Assembly: GCA_046294495.1 (NCBI GenBank)
Contig: JBKBKV010000001.1
Location: 7,595-71,594, forward strand
Origin: HRBIN23 sp046294495
GTDB lineage: Bacteria > Chloroflexota > Dehalococcoidia > Lucifugimonadales > HRBIN23
Direction: 5' to 3'
DNA: 64,000 bases
The notes under the pieces are model-generated. The model was not told the origin of the DNA. It was given only the letters and a program-made list of their open reading frames with translations, and did not search any database. Made by a program: the position numbers and the translations under genes. Of this stretch, positions 1 to 8,346 are shown one piece after another. Numbering within the stretch: the stretch's first letter is position 1; the number at the start of each line of letters is the position of its first letter.

Positions 1-5
1 CAGCG

Positions 6-1055
6 GTGCGGGCCATTGACTTACGAAGCGATACGGTAACACTTCCTACCCCGGAGATGCGGAAGGCGATGGCCGAGGCTGAAGTGGGAGACGATGTGTG
101 GGGCGAAGACCCCACGGTGAACCGTCTGGAGGCTTTAGCGGCCGAGCGCATGGGCAAGGAGGCCGCCCTCTTTACCGCCAGCGGCACCATGAGTAATCTG
201 CTGGCGGCGCTAACCTGGTGTAAACGGGGGGACGAAATCATCCTAGGCGACAAGTCACACATGTTCCTGAACGAAGTTGGAGGGGCATCGGCCCTGGGGG
301 GGATAGCCTATCACCCTATCCCTAACGATCAGGATGGGCGTATGTCTCCCCAGGATGTGGAGGCGGCCATCCGTGCAGAGAACATCCACTTCCCGCGCAC
401 CGCGCTGGTGTGTCTGGAGAATACCCACAACCGCTGTAGCGGTGCGGTGCTGACCGCTAAGGACATGCAAGCGGTGGCGCAAGTAGCCCACCGAAGGGGC
501 ATCCCTGTGCACCTGGATGGCGCTCGTCTGTTCAACGCCGCCGTCTACTTGGGGTTGCCCGCCAGCGCCCTCACACAAGATGTAGACTCGGTGTGCTTCT
601 GTCTCTCCAAGGGGTTGGCGTGCCCTGTTGGCTCCCTATTGTGTGGAAGTAAGGAGTTCATACGAGAGGCGCGCCGTTGGCGGAAGGCAGTAGGTGGGGG
701 GATGCGCCAGGCTGGTATCCTGGCAGCCGCTGGCCTGGTAGCCCTGGAGAGCATGGTTGACCGCCTGGCTGAAGACCACCACAACGCACGGGAGTTGGCT
801 AAAGGTCTAGCGGGCATACCAGGCATACGCCTGGACCCGGAACGGGTGCAGACTAACATCGTCATATTCCAGTGGACGGCTGGGCGGGTGCAGGAGTTTC
901 TGGCTCGTCTGGCCCAGAGGGGGGTTCTGGCCTCTTATGTGGGGGGAGAGCAGGTGCGTATGGTTACTCACTATGGCATTACTGCCAGGGATGTGGCCCG
1001 GGCGGTTAGTATCGTGGGGGAAGTAGCCGAGGGGCTGGTCAAGGCTCAGGTGTAG
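6..1055 (+). CDS. ltaE: Low-specificity L-threonine aldolase
   Basis: PLP-dependent aldolase that splits L-threonine or L-allo-threonine into glycine and acetaldehyde in the cytosol. The 349 aa are the usual family length. The family opening RSDTVTLPTPEM begins at residue 7, the PLP-contacting Asp sits in HLDGARL (D171), and the Schiff-base lysine is K202 in SKGL. The GTG at 6 puts the conserved N-terminus at the right place, but the gene lies at the window edge, so its ribosome binding site and upstream context cannot be judged. It converges on rarA with about 90 bp between them, in which I see no strong terminator. Confidence 0.92.
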   Translation: MRAIDLRSDTVTLPTPEMRKAMAEAEVGDDVWGEDPTVNRLEALAAERMGKEAALFTASGTMSNLLAALTWCKRGDEIILGDKSHMFLNEVGGASALGGIAYHPIPNDQDGRMSPQDVEAAIRAENIHFPRTALVCLENTHNRCSGAVLTAKDMQAVAQVAHRRGIPVHLDGARLFNAAVYLGLPASALTQDVDSVCFCLSKGLACPVGSLLCGSKEFIREARRWRKAVGGGMRQAGILAAAGLVALESMVDRLAEDHHNARELAKGLAGIPGIRLDPERVQTNIVIFQWTAGRVQEFLARLAQRGVLASYVGGEQVRMVTHYGITARDVARAVSIVGEVAEGLVKAQV

Positions 1056-1144
1056 GTTCGTCTTGCGTGGGAAAGGCACAGCAGAACATCTACCTGCTTT
1101 TTGCCTTCGCCACCCCAATTCCCCCTTGCCCGTCAGTTCAACGG

Positions 1145-2509
1145 CTAACTATCGGGAGGAGCGTCTTCTCGCCTTCCCATTTCCCTCTGCTTCCCCCACC
1201 ACTCCCTAAGGCGCTGGGCAGCCTCTCGCTCGGCACCCTCTTCTGAAGGCTCATAGTAGCGGTGCCCCTTCAGGGCGGGGGGCAGGAAGTCCTGCTCCAC
1301 GAAATGTCCCGGATAGTCGTGGGCGTAGCGGTAGTCCTGGCCGTAGCCCAAGCCCTTCATGAGCGGGGTTACAGGGTTGCGCAGATGAAGTGGAACAGGC
1401 TCCTGGCGGGTGTGCTGGACATCCTGGCGGGCCTTCAGAAGGGCCTTATAGGCCGAGTTGGACTTGGGGGCGGTGGCCAGGTATATGGTAGCCTCAGCAA
1501 GAGGGATGGCCCCTTCCGGTAGGCCCACAAAGTGCACCGCTTGCTGACACGCCACGGCGATACACAGGGCGTGGGGGTCGGCGAGGCCGATGTCTTCGGC
1601 GGCCAGAATAACAAGCCGGCGGGCAATAAAGAGGGGGTCCTCGCCTGCCTCTAACATGCGCGCCAGCCAGTATACCGCCGCATCGGGGTCTGAGCCACGC
1701 ACTGACTTGATGAAGGCGGAGGTGGTGTCGTAGTGCTGGTCGCCAGCACGGTCATACTGGAGGGCGCGCCGTTGCAGTGCCTCCTCAATTAGGGGGAGGG
1801 TGATGGTGCGGCGCCCGTCCGGCCCGAGGGGTGCTGCTGTAGCGGCCAGTTCTACGGCGTTCAGCGCCACCCGTGCATCCCCACTGGCCAATGCCAGCAA
1901 AAGGTCCCAGGCGTCCTCGGCCAAGGTAATCCGTAGCGCCCCCAAGCCCCGTTGTTCATCGGCCAGGGCACGCTGGACGATGGTTTTCACCTGCTCATCG
2001 GTAAGGGGTTTGAGGGTAAACACACGACAGCGCGATAGGAGCGGGGCGATAACCTCAAAGGAGGGGTTCTCGGTGGTGGCCCCGATAAGGGTAACCGTGC
2101 CGTTCTCCACATAGGGAAGGATAGCGTCCTGTTGAGCCTTGTTGAAGCGATGGATTTCGTCAATGAACAGGATGGTGCGCTTTCCATACAGGCCGCGCCG
2201 CTCCTGGGCCTCTTCCACGATACGGCGCAGGTCGGCCACGCCGGCCGATACTGCCGAGATGGGTTCAAAGTGGGATTTGGTGAGGCGAGCGATAAGGTAG
2301 GCCAGGGTCGTCTTGCCTGAGCCTGGGGGCCCCCACAGGATCATGGACGGGATGTTGTCCTGCTCTATGGCCTTGCGAAGGAGCCGGCCGTGGCCGACCA
2401 GGTGCTCTTGCCCCAAGAACTCGTCCAGGGTGCGCGGGCGCATGCGTGCGGCCAGGGGCGCTTCCCGTTCTTGGGCACGCTGGCGCGCCGTTTCAAACAG
2501 GTCTGCCAC
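1145..2509 (-). CDS. rarA: Replication-associated recombination protein A (AAA+ ATPase)
   Basis: RarA/MgsA clamp-loader-like AAA+ ATPase acting at stalled replication forks. The 454 aa protein has Walker A GPPGSGKTT at residues 60-68, Walker B ILFIDEIHRF near 115, sensor 1 in IGATTENPSF, and the C-terminal MgsA_C region (SDPDAAVYWLARML and following), so it is full length. The start is GTG at 2509, directly after a purine-rich stretch (GGGTGGGAG). A small zinc-ribbon gene lies 48 bp upstream on the same strand and is probably co-transcribed. Assignment to rarA rather than ruvB or dnaX rests on the MRPRTLDEFLGQEHLVG opening and the C-terminal domain. Confidence 0.95.
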   Translation of the reverse strand: MADLFETARQRAQEREAPLAARMRPRTLDEFLGQEHLVGHGRLLRKAIEQDNIPSMILWGPPGSGKTTLAYLIARLTKSHFEPISAVSAGVADLRRIVEEAQERRGLYGKRTILFIDEIHRFNKAQQDAILPYVENGTVTLIGATTENPSFEVIAPLLSRCRVFTLKPLTDEQVKTIVQRALADEQRGLGALRITLAEDAWDLLLALASGDARVALNAVELAATAAPLGPDGRRTITLPLIEEALQRRALQYDRAGDQHYDTTSAFIKSVRGSDPDAAVYWLARMLEAGEDPLFIARRLVILAAEDIGLADPHALCIAVACQQAVHFVGLPEGAIPLAEATIYLATAPKSNSAYKALLKARQDVQHTRQEPVPLHLRNPVTPLMKGLGYGQDYRYAHDYPGHFVEQDFLPPALKGHRYYEPSEEGAEREAAQRLREWWGKQREMGRREDAPPDS

Positions 2510-2557
2510 CTCCCACCCCTTTCACACGGCCTACGGCCGTGCCAAGCACGCCTCCCC

Positions 2558-2740
2558 TCACACCTCCAGGGCTACAGCCAAATGTTCCTCGGCGTCCAGG
2601 TTTCCCTCGGCGGTTCCCAGGAGCCAGGGATTGGCCTCCAGGCGTGTGCCTCCGCAGGCGGGGCAAGCCGGCTCGCCCCGGTCGGCGCGGAACCAGGGGA
2701 AAATATGTCCGCAGGAAAGGCAGCGGAAACGCTCCACCAT
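2558..2740 (-). CDS. Small zinc-ribbon protein
   Basis: 60 aa protein with two CxxC knuckles, CLSC at residues 8-11 and CPAC at 26-29, spaced as in rubredoxin-like or zinc-ribbon folds, followed by an acidic tail. The ATG at 2740 is preceded by an AGAGG box. It lies just upstream of rarA in the same orientation. The fold is inferred from the cysteine pattern only; the function is unknown. The clear cysteine pairs and a plausible start argue that it is a real gene. Confidence 0.6.
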   Translation of the reverse strand: MVERFRCLSCGHIFPWFRADRGEPACPACGGTRLEANPWLLGTAEGNLDAEEHLAVALEV

Positions 2741-2764
2741 GCCTCTAGCCAGGCTTTCCTTTTT

Positions 2765-2800
2765 AGTGTATCATAGCGCCGATGGGCAAGGCAGCCCAAG
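2765..2800 (-). promoter_or_regulatory. Putative promoter for the zinc-ribbon/rarA pair
   Basis: On the minus strand, TTGGGC, an 18-nt spacer and TATGAT, overlapped by TACACT, lie 25-60 bases upstream of the zinc-ribbon start. TACACT also occurs as -10 element before two other genes of this window. Weak -35 match. Confidence 0.35.
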
Positions 2801-2825
2801 GGCTGTCTCTTTTTAGGGGGGAGGA

Positions 2826-4529
2826 TTGGCCAGCCTCCCAACGATGGTGGAGATTGTGGCCGCCGTGGCGGCCGCTTTCCTCTTTGGCGGTGTGGCCCGG
2901 CGATTGGGGCAACCCCCGGTGCTAGGCTATATTCTGGGGGGCGTTGCGGTTGGCCCTTACGCCAGCGGCCTTATCAAAGACACCAACCAGGTTACCCTTC
3001 TGGCCCAGTTGGGCGTTGCCTTCCTGATGTTCCAGGCGGGCACGGAACTCTCCTTATCTCACCTGCGCAGGCTGAGCCGTTTTCCGCTACTGGGGCCTTT
3101 TCTGCAACTGGCTCTCACGGTCCCCTTGGTGGCCCTGGCGTCTGTTGCTGGCCTGCCGTGGGGGCAGGCTGCCTATCTGGGCCTTATCCTCTCCTTTTCC
3201 AGCACCACAATGGTGGCCAAACTGCTGGCCCAACGGGGCGAGGCAGATACCCTTCACGGGCGTTTGGCCATGCCTTACACCCTGGTGCAGGACTTGCCCA
3301 TCCCCTTGGGGCTGGCCTTAGTCTCGGCACTGGCACCGGGCCAAGGGGGAGGGGCAACAACAGGGCTTGTGCTGGCTCTGGGGAAGGCTACGGCCTTCGT
3401 GGTGGTGGCCTATGCCCTGGGCATCCAGGTTGCGCCTCCTCTGATGCGTAGAGTTGCCCAGTGGGGCCGAGAGTTGCTCCTGTTAGCCGCAGTGGCCCTT
3501 GCCCTGGGCATGGCCTATCTGACCAACCTGTTGGGTGTGTCCATGGCCCTGGGGGCCTTTGTGGCGGGGCTTCTGCTGGCCGAAACCGATGTGAGCCGCC
3601 GGGTGCTGAAGGAGGTATCCCCCGTCTCGGACATCTTCGTAACCTTTTTCTTTCTGTCGGTAGGTATGCTCCTGGACATTCCCTTTGTGCTCCACAATCT
3701 GGTGGGCGTGGGAATGGTGGTGGGCCTCGTGGTGGTGGTAAGGACGGTGCTCATTATGGCGGTGGCGCTCGCCTTTGGCTTCCGAGGACGCACCGTCGTG
3801 CTTATGGCCCTCCTGATGGCCCAAATGGGGGAGGAAGCCTTCCTGCTGGCCCAGGGGGCCCTGTCGGTGGGGTTCCTGTCCATGAGCACCTACTCCCTGG
3901 TGTTGGCTGGGGCGGTGCTCTCTATTGTGGTGAACCCTGCAATAGTGTCGGCTGGCGATCCCCTGACCCGTTTTCTCCGACGCCTTCCAGTGATGGGGGG
4001 CCTTTTCCGTGAGCCTCGGCGCGCCTTCCTGGGACAGGCGCACCGTAGAGAGATGGCGGGGCACACTATTATCTGCGGGTATGGGCAAATGGGGGAGGAA
4101 ACAGCCCAGGCCCTGGAGAGGCGGGGTTTCCCCTTTGTGGTGATAGACCTTGATAGGGAGCGTCTACGCCCCCTGCGCGAACAGGGTGTCCCGTGTATCC
4201 TTGGGGATGCAGCCGACCCGGAGGTGCTGGAGCAAGCGGGGCTGGCGCGGGCCTCGGCGGTGGCGGTTACTTTCCCCGACAGCCGTAGCGTGGAGCGGGT
4301 GGTGCGCTCGGTGCGGGGTCTGCGTCGCGGAGTGGAGATTATCGCCCGTGCCAGCGGGACAGAGGAGCAGGCGATAGAGACCCTTCGGGAGGCGGGCGCT
4401 AGCGAGGTCATTCACCCCAGTTTTGAAGCGAGCCTGGGCTTTGTGCGGGGGGTGCTCAGAGCAGTGGGGGTTCCCCCCAGGGAGGTAGAGCGCTTCCTTA
4501 TCGTGCGCCGGGTCAATTTCTATGGATAG
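2826..4529 (+). CDS. Kef-type monovalent cation:proton antiporter with C-terminal TrkA-N domain
   Basis: CPA2-family membrane antiporter (K+/H+ or Na+/H+ exchange). Residues ~7-375 form about 12 hydrophobic segments with the QLGVAFLMFQAGTELSL signature near residue 60. A cytoplasmic RCK/TrkA-N domain starts near residue 415 (HTIICGYGQMGEE, a GxGxxG NAD-binding loop, with the acidic strand end VVIDLD), which gates such transporters by nucleotide binding. The TTG at 2826 follows a strong GGGGGGAGGA box at a suitable distance; an ATG at 2844 is the alternative. The length of 567 aa fits KefB/KefC-like proteins. Ion specificity cannot be told from sequence. Confidence 0.88.
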   Translation: MASLPTMVEIVAAVAAAFLFGGVARRLGQPPVLGYILGGVAVGPYASGLIKDTNQVTLLAQLGVAFLMFQAGTELSLSHLRRLSRFPLLGPFLQLALTVPLVALASVAGLPWGQAAYLGLILSFSSTTMVAKLLAQRGEADTLHGRLAMPYTLVQDLPIPLGLALVSALAPGQGGGATTGLVLALGKATAFVVVAYALGIQVAPPLMRRVAQWGRELLLLAAVALALGMAYLTNLLGVSMALGAFVAGLLLAETDVSRRVLKEVSPVSDIFVTFFFLSVGMLLDIPFVLHNLVGVGMVVGLVVVVRTVLIMAVALAFGFRGRTVVLMALLMAQMGEEAFLLAQGALSVGFLSMSTYSLVLAGAVLSIVVNPAIVSAGDPLTRFLRRLPVMGGLFREPRRAFLGQAHRREMAGHTIICGYGQMGEETAQALERRGFPFVVIDLDRERLRPLREQGVPCILGDAADPEVLEQAGLARASAVAVTFPDSRSVERVVRSVRGLRRGVEIIARASGTEEQAIETLREAGASEVIHPSFEASLGFVRGVLRAVGVPPREVERFLIVRRVNFYG

Positions 4530-4530
4530 G

Positions 4531-5292
4531 TTATGCCCATCGCAGGAGCATATCCCCTATAGCCTCGGGCACGGTAAGAGGCGCTTCGTGGCCTGCCTCT
4601 ATCTCTACCACTTCTGCCTCCAGGCGCTGGGCCGCCTGGCGCTGATATTCAGCAGGGAAGAGACGGTCGTGGGCCAAAAGCATATAAGTTACGGGAGAAG
4701 GGGGCTTGAGGGCCTCTGAGGGCAAGGGCTGCAGGAAGGGTGCTAAGGGCAATGGGGTGAGGCGTTTGAGGAGAAGCACAGCGGCGGTGGGGTAGTCCAT
4801 ATCCGATGCCAGAACCTTCAGCACAAACTCCCGGTGCAGACGCATGTAGCCTTTTGGCGCTGGGAGCAGACGCTGCCCCCGGAGGGCTAGGCGCGCAGCC
4901 GGTGGGAGCGCCTGGAGTGGTGCCTGCCCCGCTTCGGGCACTACACCAGCCAGGAGCACAAGGCGAGTAGGGGAATCCTTCAAATGCTGAGCAACCAGAA
5001 GGGCGATGGACGCGGTGAGGCCGTGGGCGACCACTATGGGCTTGCGCAGGCCCTTCTCAGCGGCCGCCTCGGCTACTGTCCGGGCGCACCCTTCGGCTGT
5101 GAGAGTCTGGGGCGGGTCGGCGCAGAAGCGGCCCCCATGTCCGGGTAGGTCAGGCAGGGCTACTCGCCACGCCGCGAAAAGGGGGTGGCGCAGGGGTTCG
5201 CGCCTGCGCCGGGCGTGCTCCAGGTAGCCCCAGATCCTTTCCCACTCCCACTTGCCGTGCCCTGCCTCGTGGATGAGGAGGAAGTCTGCCAT
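4531..5292 (-). CDS. Alpha/beta-hydrolase fold protein lacking the serine nucleophile
   Basis: Small alpha/beta-hydrolase (about 253 aa). The oxyanion-loop opening LIHEAGHGKWEWE (family: VHGAGHGAWxWE), the strand ending DLPGHG, an acidic residue in LLAHDRLF and the late histidine in EAGHEAPLT are present. The nucleophile elbow, normally G-H-S-x-G, reads A-H-G-L-T, so Gly replaces Ser. It may be a non-hydrolytic member, or S103 (old numbering, four residues on) may have taken over. ATG 5292 is preferred because homology begins there and GAGGTG precedes it; an ATG at 5316 overlapping selA by 4 bp is also possible. It is the last gene of the ccm-selA operon. Confidence 0.75.
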   Translation of the reverse strand: MADFLLIHEAGHGKWEWERIWGYLEHARRRREPLRHPLFAAWRVALPDLPGHGGRFCADPPQTLTAEGCARTVAEAAAEKGLRKPIVVAHGLTASIALLVAQHLKDSPTRLVLLAGVVPEAGQAPLQALPPAARLALRGQRLLPAPKGYMRLHREFVLKVLASDMDYPTAAVLLLKRLTPLPLAPFLQPLPSEALKPPSPVTYMLLAHDRLFPAEYQRQAAQRLEAEVVEIEAGHEAPLTVPEAIGDMLLRWA

Positions 5293-5312
5293 AGGTGATT
5301 CACCTCGCTCTG

Positions 5313-6683
5313 TCATGCCCCCAGCGCCATGTGGATGGCGCGCAGGAGGGCCTCCTCTTCTTCTGGGAGAACAGTGCGTGGGTCCAGGACAACCCGCTCC
5401 CCCTGGATACGGGCGATCACGGGAGGCCTCTGCTGGCGCAGGCGTCTGGCCAGTTCCTTGGCTCCCCCGGGAACGCGATCGGAAGCAATGGAGACCAGCC
5501 AGGTGGGAAGGGTCTCTCCGGGGAGGCTTCCACCGCCGATGGTGGACTCGCCCTTCTCAACCCGAGCACATGGGCCAATGGACGCTTGCCAGGCGAGAGC
5601 CTTCTGCTCCAGCGTAGCCAGGGGCCGGGCGATCATCTGCCAGATGGGGATCTTTGCTAATGCCTCGCCCTTTAGGTAGTGGAGCAGGGTGGCTGACAGG
5701 CCTGCCAGGCTAACTTTGTCTATGCGCACTGCGCGAGCAAGGGGATGGCGAGCCAGCAGGCGCACCCATTGTTTCTTGCCTACAACGATACCCGCCTGGG
5801 GCCCCCCCAGCAGTTTGTCCCCCGAGAGGAAGGCCAGGTCTGCCCCGGTGCGGATGCTCTCTTGGGGCGTGGGTTCGTGGGCAAGGCCGAAGGCCGTTGT
5901 TTCCAGCAGGCAGCCGCTCCCCAAGTCGTGGAGCACAGGGATACCCCTGGCACGTCCCAGGGCAACCAGGTCCTCCAAGGGGGGCTCGTGGGTAAATCCC
6001 AGGATGCGGAAGTTGGAACGGTGCACGCGCAAGAGCGCACCAGTGTTGGGGGTTATAGCGTTTTCATAGTCAGAGATATAAGTGCGGTTGGTGGTGCCCA
6101 CCTCCACCAGGGTGGCCCCAGACTGGCGCAGGACATCGGGGATGCGGAAGCCTCCCCCGATTTCCACCGCTTCACCTCTAGAGACGATGACCTCCTTGCC
6201 CCGTGCCAGGGCAGATAGCCCCAGAAGGACTGCGCTAGCGTTGTTGTTGACAACCAGGGCATCTTCGGCGCCGGTGAGGGCACATAGCAGGTAGCGCACA
6301 TGCTCCTGTCGGCTCCCTCGTTCCCCCTCCTCTACATCCATCTCCAAATCGGTGTAGCCTTGGGCGGCTTCCTGCATAGCCTGGATAGCCTCCTGGGAGA
6401 GGGGGGCACGCCCCAGGTTGGTATGCAGGATAACGCCTGTGGCGTTGATAAGGGGCCGAGGCCCGCCTCGCCAGCGGTGAGTGGCCAGGTGGGCTGTTCT
6501 AAGGGCAAGGGCATCCAGGGTAGGGATGGGCTGGCCCCGGGAGGCGTCTCGTCGGGCCTCCTCCACCACCTGGCGGGCAAGGTCTACCACTGCCTCCCGT
6601 AGATAGTGAGATAGCAGGCCCTGCACCTGGGGATGGCCCAGGAGGCGGTCAACACTGGGGAGGGTGCGCAGGGTTTCACTCAC
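5313..6683 (-). CDS. selA: L-seryl-tRNA(Sec) selenium transferase
   Basis: PLP enzyme that converts seryl-tRNA(Sec) to selenocysteinyl-tRNA(Sec) with selenophosphate. The 456 aa are the normal length for bacterial SelA. Seen: the N-terminal helical domain (LPSVDRLL near residue 8), LINATGVILHTNLGRAPL at 78-95, NNNASAVLL at 146-154, and the PLP lysine K290 in LSGDKLLGGPQAG. The start overlaps the end of ccmD by 8 bp, so translation is probably coupled. No selB, selD or tRNA-Sec gene lies in the window, so use of selenocysteine is inferred only from this gene. Confidence 0.93.
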   Translation of the reverse strand: MSETLRTLPSVDRLLGHPQVQGLLSHYLREAVVDLARQVVEEARRDASRGQPIPTLDALALRTAHLATHRWRGGPRPLINATGVILHTNLGRAPLSQEAIQAMQEAAQGYTDLEMDVEEGERGSRQEHVRYLLCALTGAEDALVVNNNASAVLLGLSALARGKEVIVSRGEAVEIGGGFRIPDVLRQSGATLVEVGTTNRTYISDYENAITPNTGALLRVHRSNFRILGFTHEPPLEDLVALGRARGIPVLHDLGSGCLLETTAFGLAHEPTPQESIRTGADLAFLSGDKLLGGPQAGIVVGKKQWVRLLARHPLARAVRIDKVSLAGLSATLLHYLKGEALAKIPIWQMIARPLATLEQKALAWQASIGPCARVEKGESTIGGGSLPGETLPTWLVSIASDRVPGGAKELARRLRQQRPPVIARIQGERVVLDPRTVLPEEEEALLRAIHMALGA

Positions 6684-6954
6684 GGCGGGTAGAGGTGCCT
6701 TGGCGCTGGGCCTGCCCCGCCGATAGGGTGGAGCGGTACAACTGCTCCATATCCCTGCGGAGGTCCGCTTGTCGGCGCGCCAGGTAGAACAGGTAGCCGA
6801 AGAAGAGGAGCCACACGATGGCGAAGGCTACAAAGAGATAGCCAAGGAAACTCTCCCCTGGGGCTTGCTGGGCAAGCCCTCCCGTGGCCACGGCGCCCGG
6901 GGGCGCGAGAAGAAGGGGAAGGTCAGGGCCGGGGTGCTTGCTGAATGCCACCAT
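6676..6954 (-). CDS. ccmD: CcmD-like small membrane protein
   Basis: 92 aa protein with one transmembrane helix at about residues 36-58 (FLGYLFVAFAIVWLLFFGYL) followed by a charged helix with RRQADLRRDMEQL, the typical CcmD layout. CcmD helps release holo-CcmE from CcmABC during cytochrome c maturation at the cytoplasmic membrane. The ATG at 6954 lies inside the 3' end of ccmC and has AAGGA seven bases upstream. The extra Pro/Ala-rich N-terminus of about 35 residues is longer than in many CcmD proteins. Identification rests on position and layout more than on sequence, as usual for this short family. Confidence 0.7.
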   Translation of the reverse strand: MVAFSKHPGPDLPLLLAPPGAVATGGLAQQAPGESFLGYLFVAFAIVWLLFFGYLFYLARRQADLRRDMEQLYRSTLSAGQAQRQGTSTRRE

Positions 6955-7666
6955 AGCGCATCCTTTCCAGAGCCTCTTCCATACGGCGAAGGCGGTAGCG
7001 GAAGGCCAACAAATAGGCGAAGAGCAGAGTGAAGGCCACCAGGGATACCACCAGGGTTACCACCATAGGCCCCTCCAGCGCCCCTGGCTGGGCCTGGGGG
7101 CCGATGACCTGCCCAGGGTGCAGGTCGCGCCACCACTGCACAGAAAGGTAAACAATGGGCACATTTAGGAAGCCGATGATGCCCAGCACCGCGGCGAAGC
7201 GCGCCCCCTGGGGGCCTTTGGGGGCATACGCCCGCAGAAGCAGGTAGCCCAAATAGATAAGCCACAGGATAAGGGATGTGGTCAGGCGAGGCGACCAGGT
7301 CCACCAGACACCCCAGACCGGGCGTGCCCAGATGGAGCCGGTAATTAGCATCAGTGCACCCAGGACAACCCCGATTTCGGCGCTGGTGTAGGCCAGGCTA
7401 TCCCATCGCTCGCTTCCCCTCCACAGGTAGGCTATGCTGGCTATGAACACCACCCCAAAAGCCAGGAAAGCCACCCACGCCAGGGGCACATGGAAATAGA
7501 AAACCCGCTGCACCACACCCAGGTTTACATCGGTGGGCACCCACAGGAAGATAAGGGCTAGGCTGGCCAGCATACTTGCCCCTGCCATGGCCAGCAGGGC
7601 CTGCTCTCCCCAGGGCATTGCCCAGGTTTGGGGTGTGTTTCCTTTGTGCTCCACACAGCCCTCCAC
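6923..7666 (-). CDS. ccmC: Heme exporter/handling protein CcmC
   Basis: Integral membrane protein that passes heme to the chaperone CcmE in system I cytochrome c maturation. It has six hydrophobic segments, a heme-ligand histidine in FYFHVPLAW (H59), a second in the WWRDLH loop, and the tryptophan-rich WWD signature, here WGVWWTWSPRLT (residues 118-129). The usual Asp after the last Trp is Ser125 in this copy (codon TCG). GTG 7666 is the longest start; a GTG at 7654 preceded by GGAGGG is equally good. The gene follows ccmB by 8 bp and overlaps ccmD. Confidence 0.9.
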   Translation of the reverse strand: MEGCVEHKGNTPQTWAMPWGEQALLAMAGASMLASLALIFLWVPTDVNLGVVQRVFYFHVPLAWVAFLAFGVVFIASIAYLWRGSERWDSLAYTSAEIGVVLGALMLITGSIWARPVWGVWWTWSPRLTTSLILWLIYLGYLLLRAYAPKGPQGARFAAVLGIIGFLNVPIVYLSVQWWRDLHPGQVIGPQAQPGALEGPMVVTLVVSLVAFTLLFAYLLAFRYRLRRMEEALERMRYGGIQQAPRP

Positions 7667-7674
7667 CGGGGGGT

Positions 7675-8346
7675 CTACTCCCCCAGGATAAAGTCGAACA
7701 GCGCTCCGCCCACCACCAGGAACAGGGTATCAAAGGCTATGATAAGAGAAATCCAGCGGGCGGTGGCTTCTCCTTCACCTTTAAGGATAGCACTGGTGGT
7801 GGCCAGCCCTGCGATAATCACAGGCAAGGCGATTGGGAAGAAGAGAACAGGCAGGAGCACCTCCCGTGCCCTTGTGTGCACCGACACGGCCGAGAACACT
7901 ACCCCCACGGCGCAGAAGCCGAGGGTGGACAGAAAGGTGGCTAGCCACAGGCGGGGCAGAAGGAAAGGCAAGCCGAAGAGGGCTGAAAAGACAGGGAGCA
8001 GGACGGCTTCCACACCCAACAGGAAAAGGAGACTGGCCAGCAGTTTCCCCGAGTAGATGATGGAGCGCGGCACAGGGCAGGAGAGGAGGCCTTCCAGCCC
8101 TCCCTGCTCCCGCTCAAGGGCGAAGAGGCGGATGAACCCAAGGGTGCCGAGAAAGGTAAGGGTAGACCAGAGAACCCCTGGCGCTAGTATGGGCACCAGG
8201 GCAGGGCGAGGCTCAAAGGCGAAGGTGAAGAGCACGACTAAAGAGACCACAAAGACGAGAAGGGGAAGCACCAGTTCCCGGCTCCGCACTTCCAGGAGCA
8301 GGTCTTTCCACACCAGGCCCCACAGGGCGATAAGCACAGTCCTCAC
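7675..8346 (-). CDS. ccmB: Heme exporter permease CcmB
   Basis: Membrane component of the CcmAB ABC transporter, which works with CcmC and CcmD to free holo-CcmE. The 223 aa protein has six predicted membrane segments and the CcmB features LEVRSRELV near the start and FALEREQGGLEGLLSCPV in the first long loop. The GTG start overlaps the ccmA stop (GTGA), indicating translational coupling. Length and order ccmABC match the standard cluster. Confidence 0.92.
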   Translation of the reverse strand: MRTVLIALWGLVWKDLLLEVRSRELVLPLLVFVVSLVVLFTFAFEPRPALVPILAPGVLWSTLTFLGTLGFIRLFALEREQGGLEGLLSCPVPRSIIYSGKLLASLLFLLGVEAVLLPVFSALFGLPFLLPRLWLATFLSTLGFCAVGVVFSAVSVHTRAREVLLPVLFFPIALPVIIAGLATTSAILKGEGEATARWISLIIAFDTLFLVVGGALFDFILGE

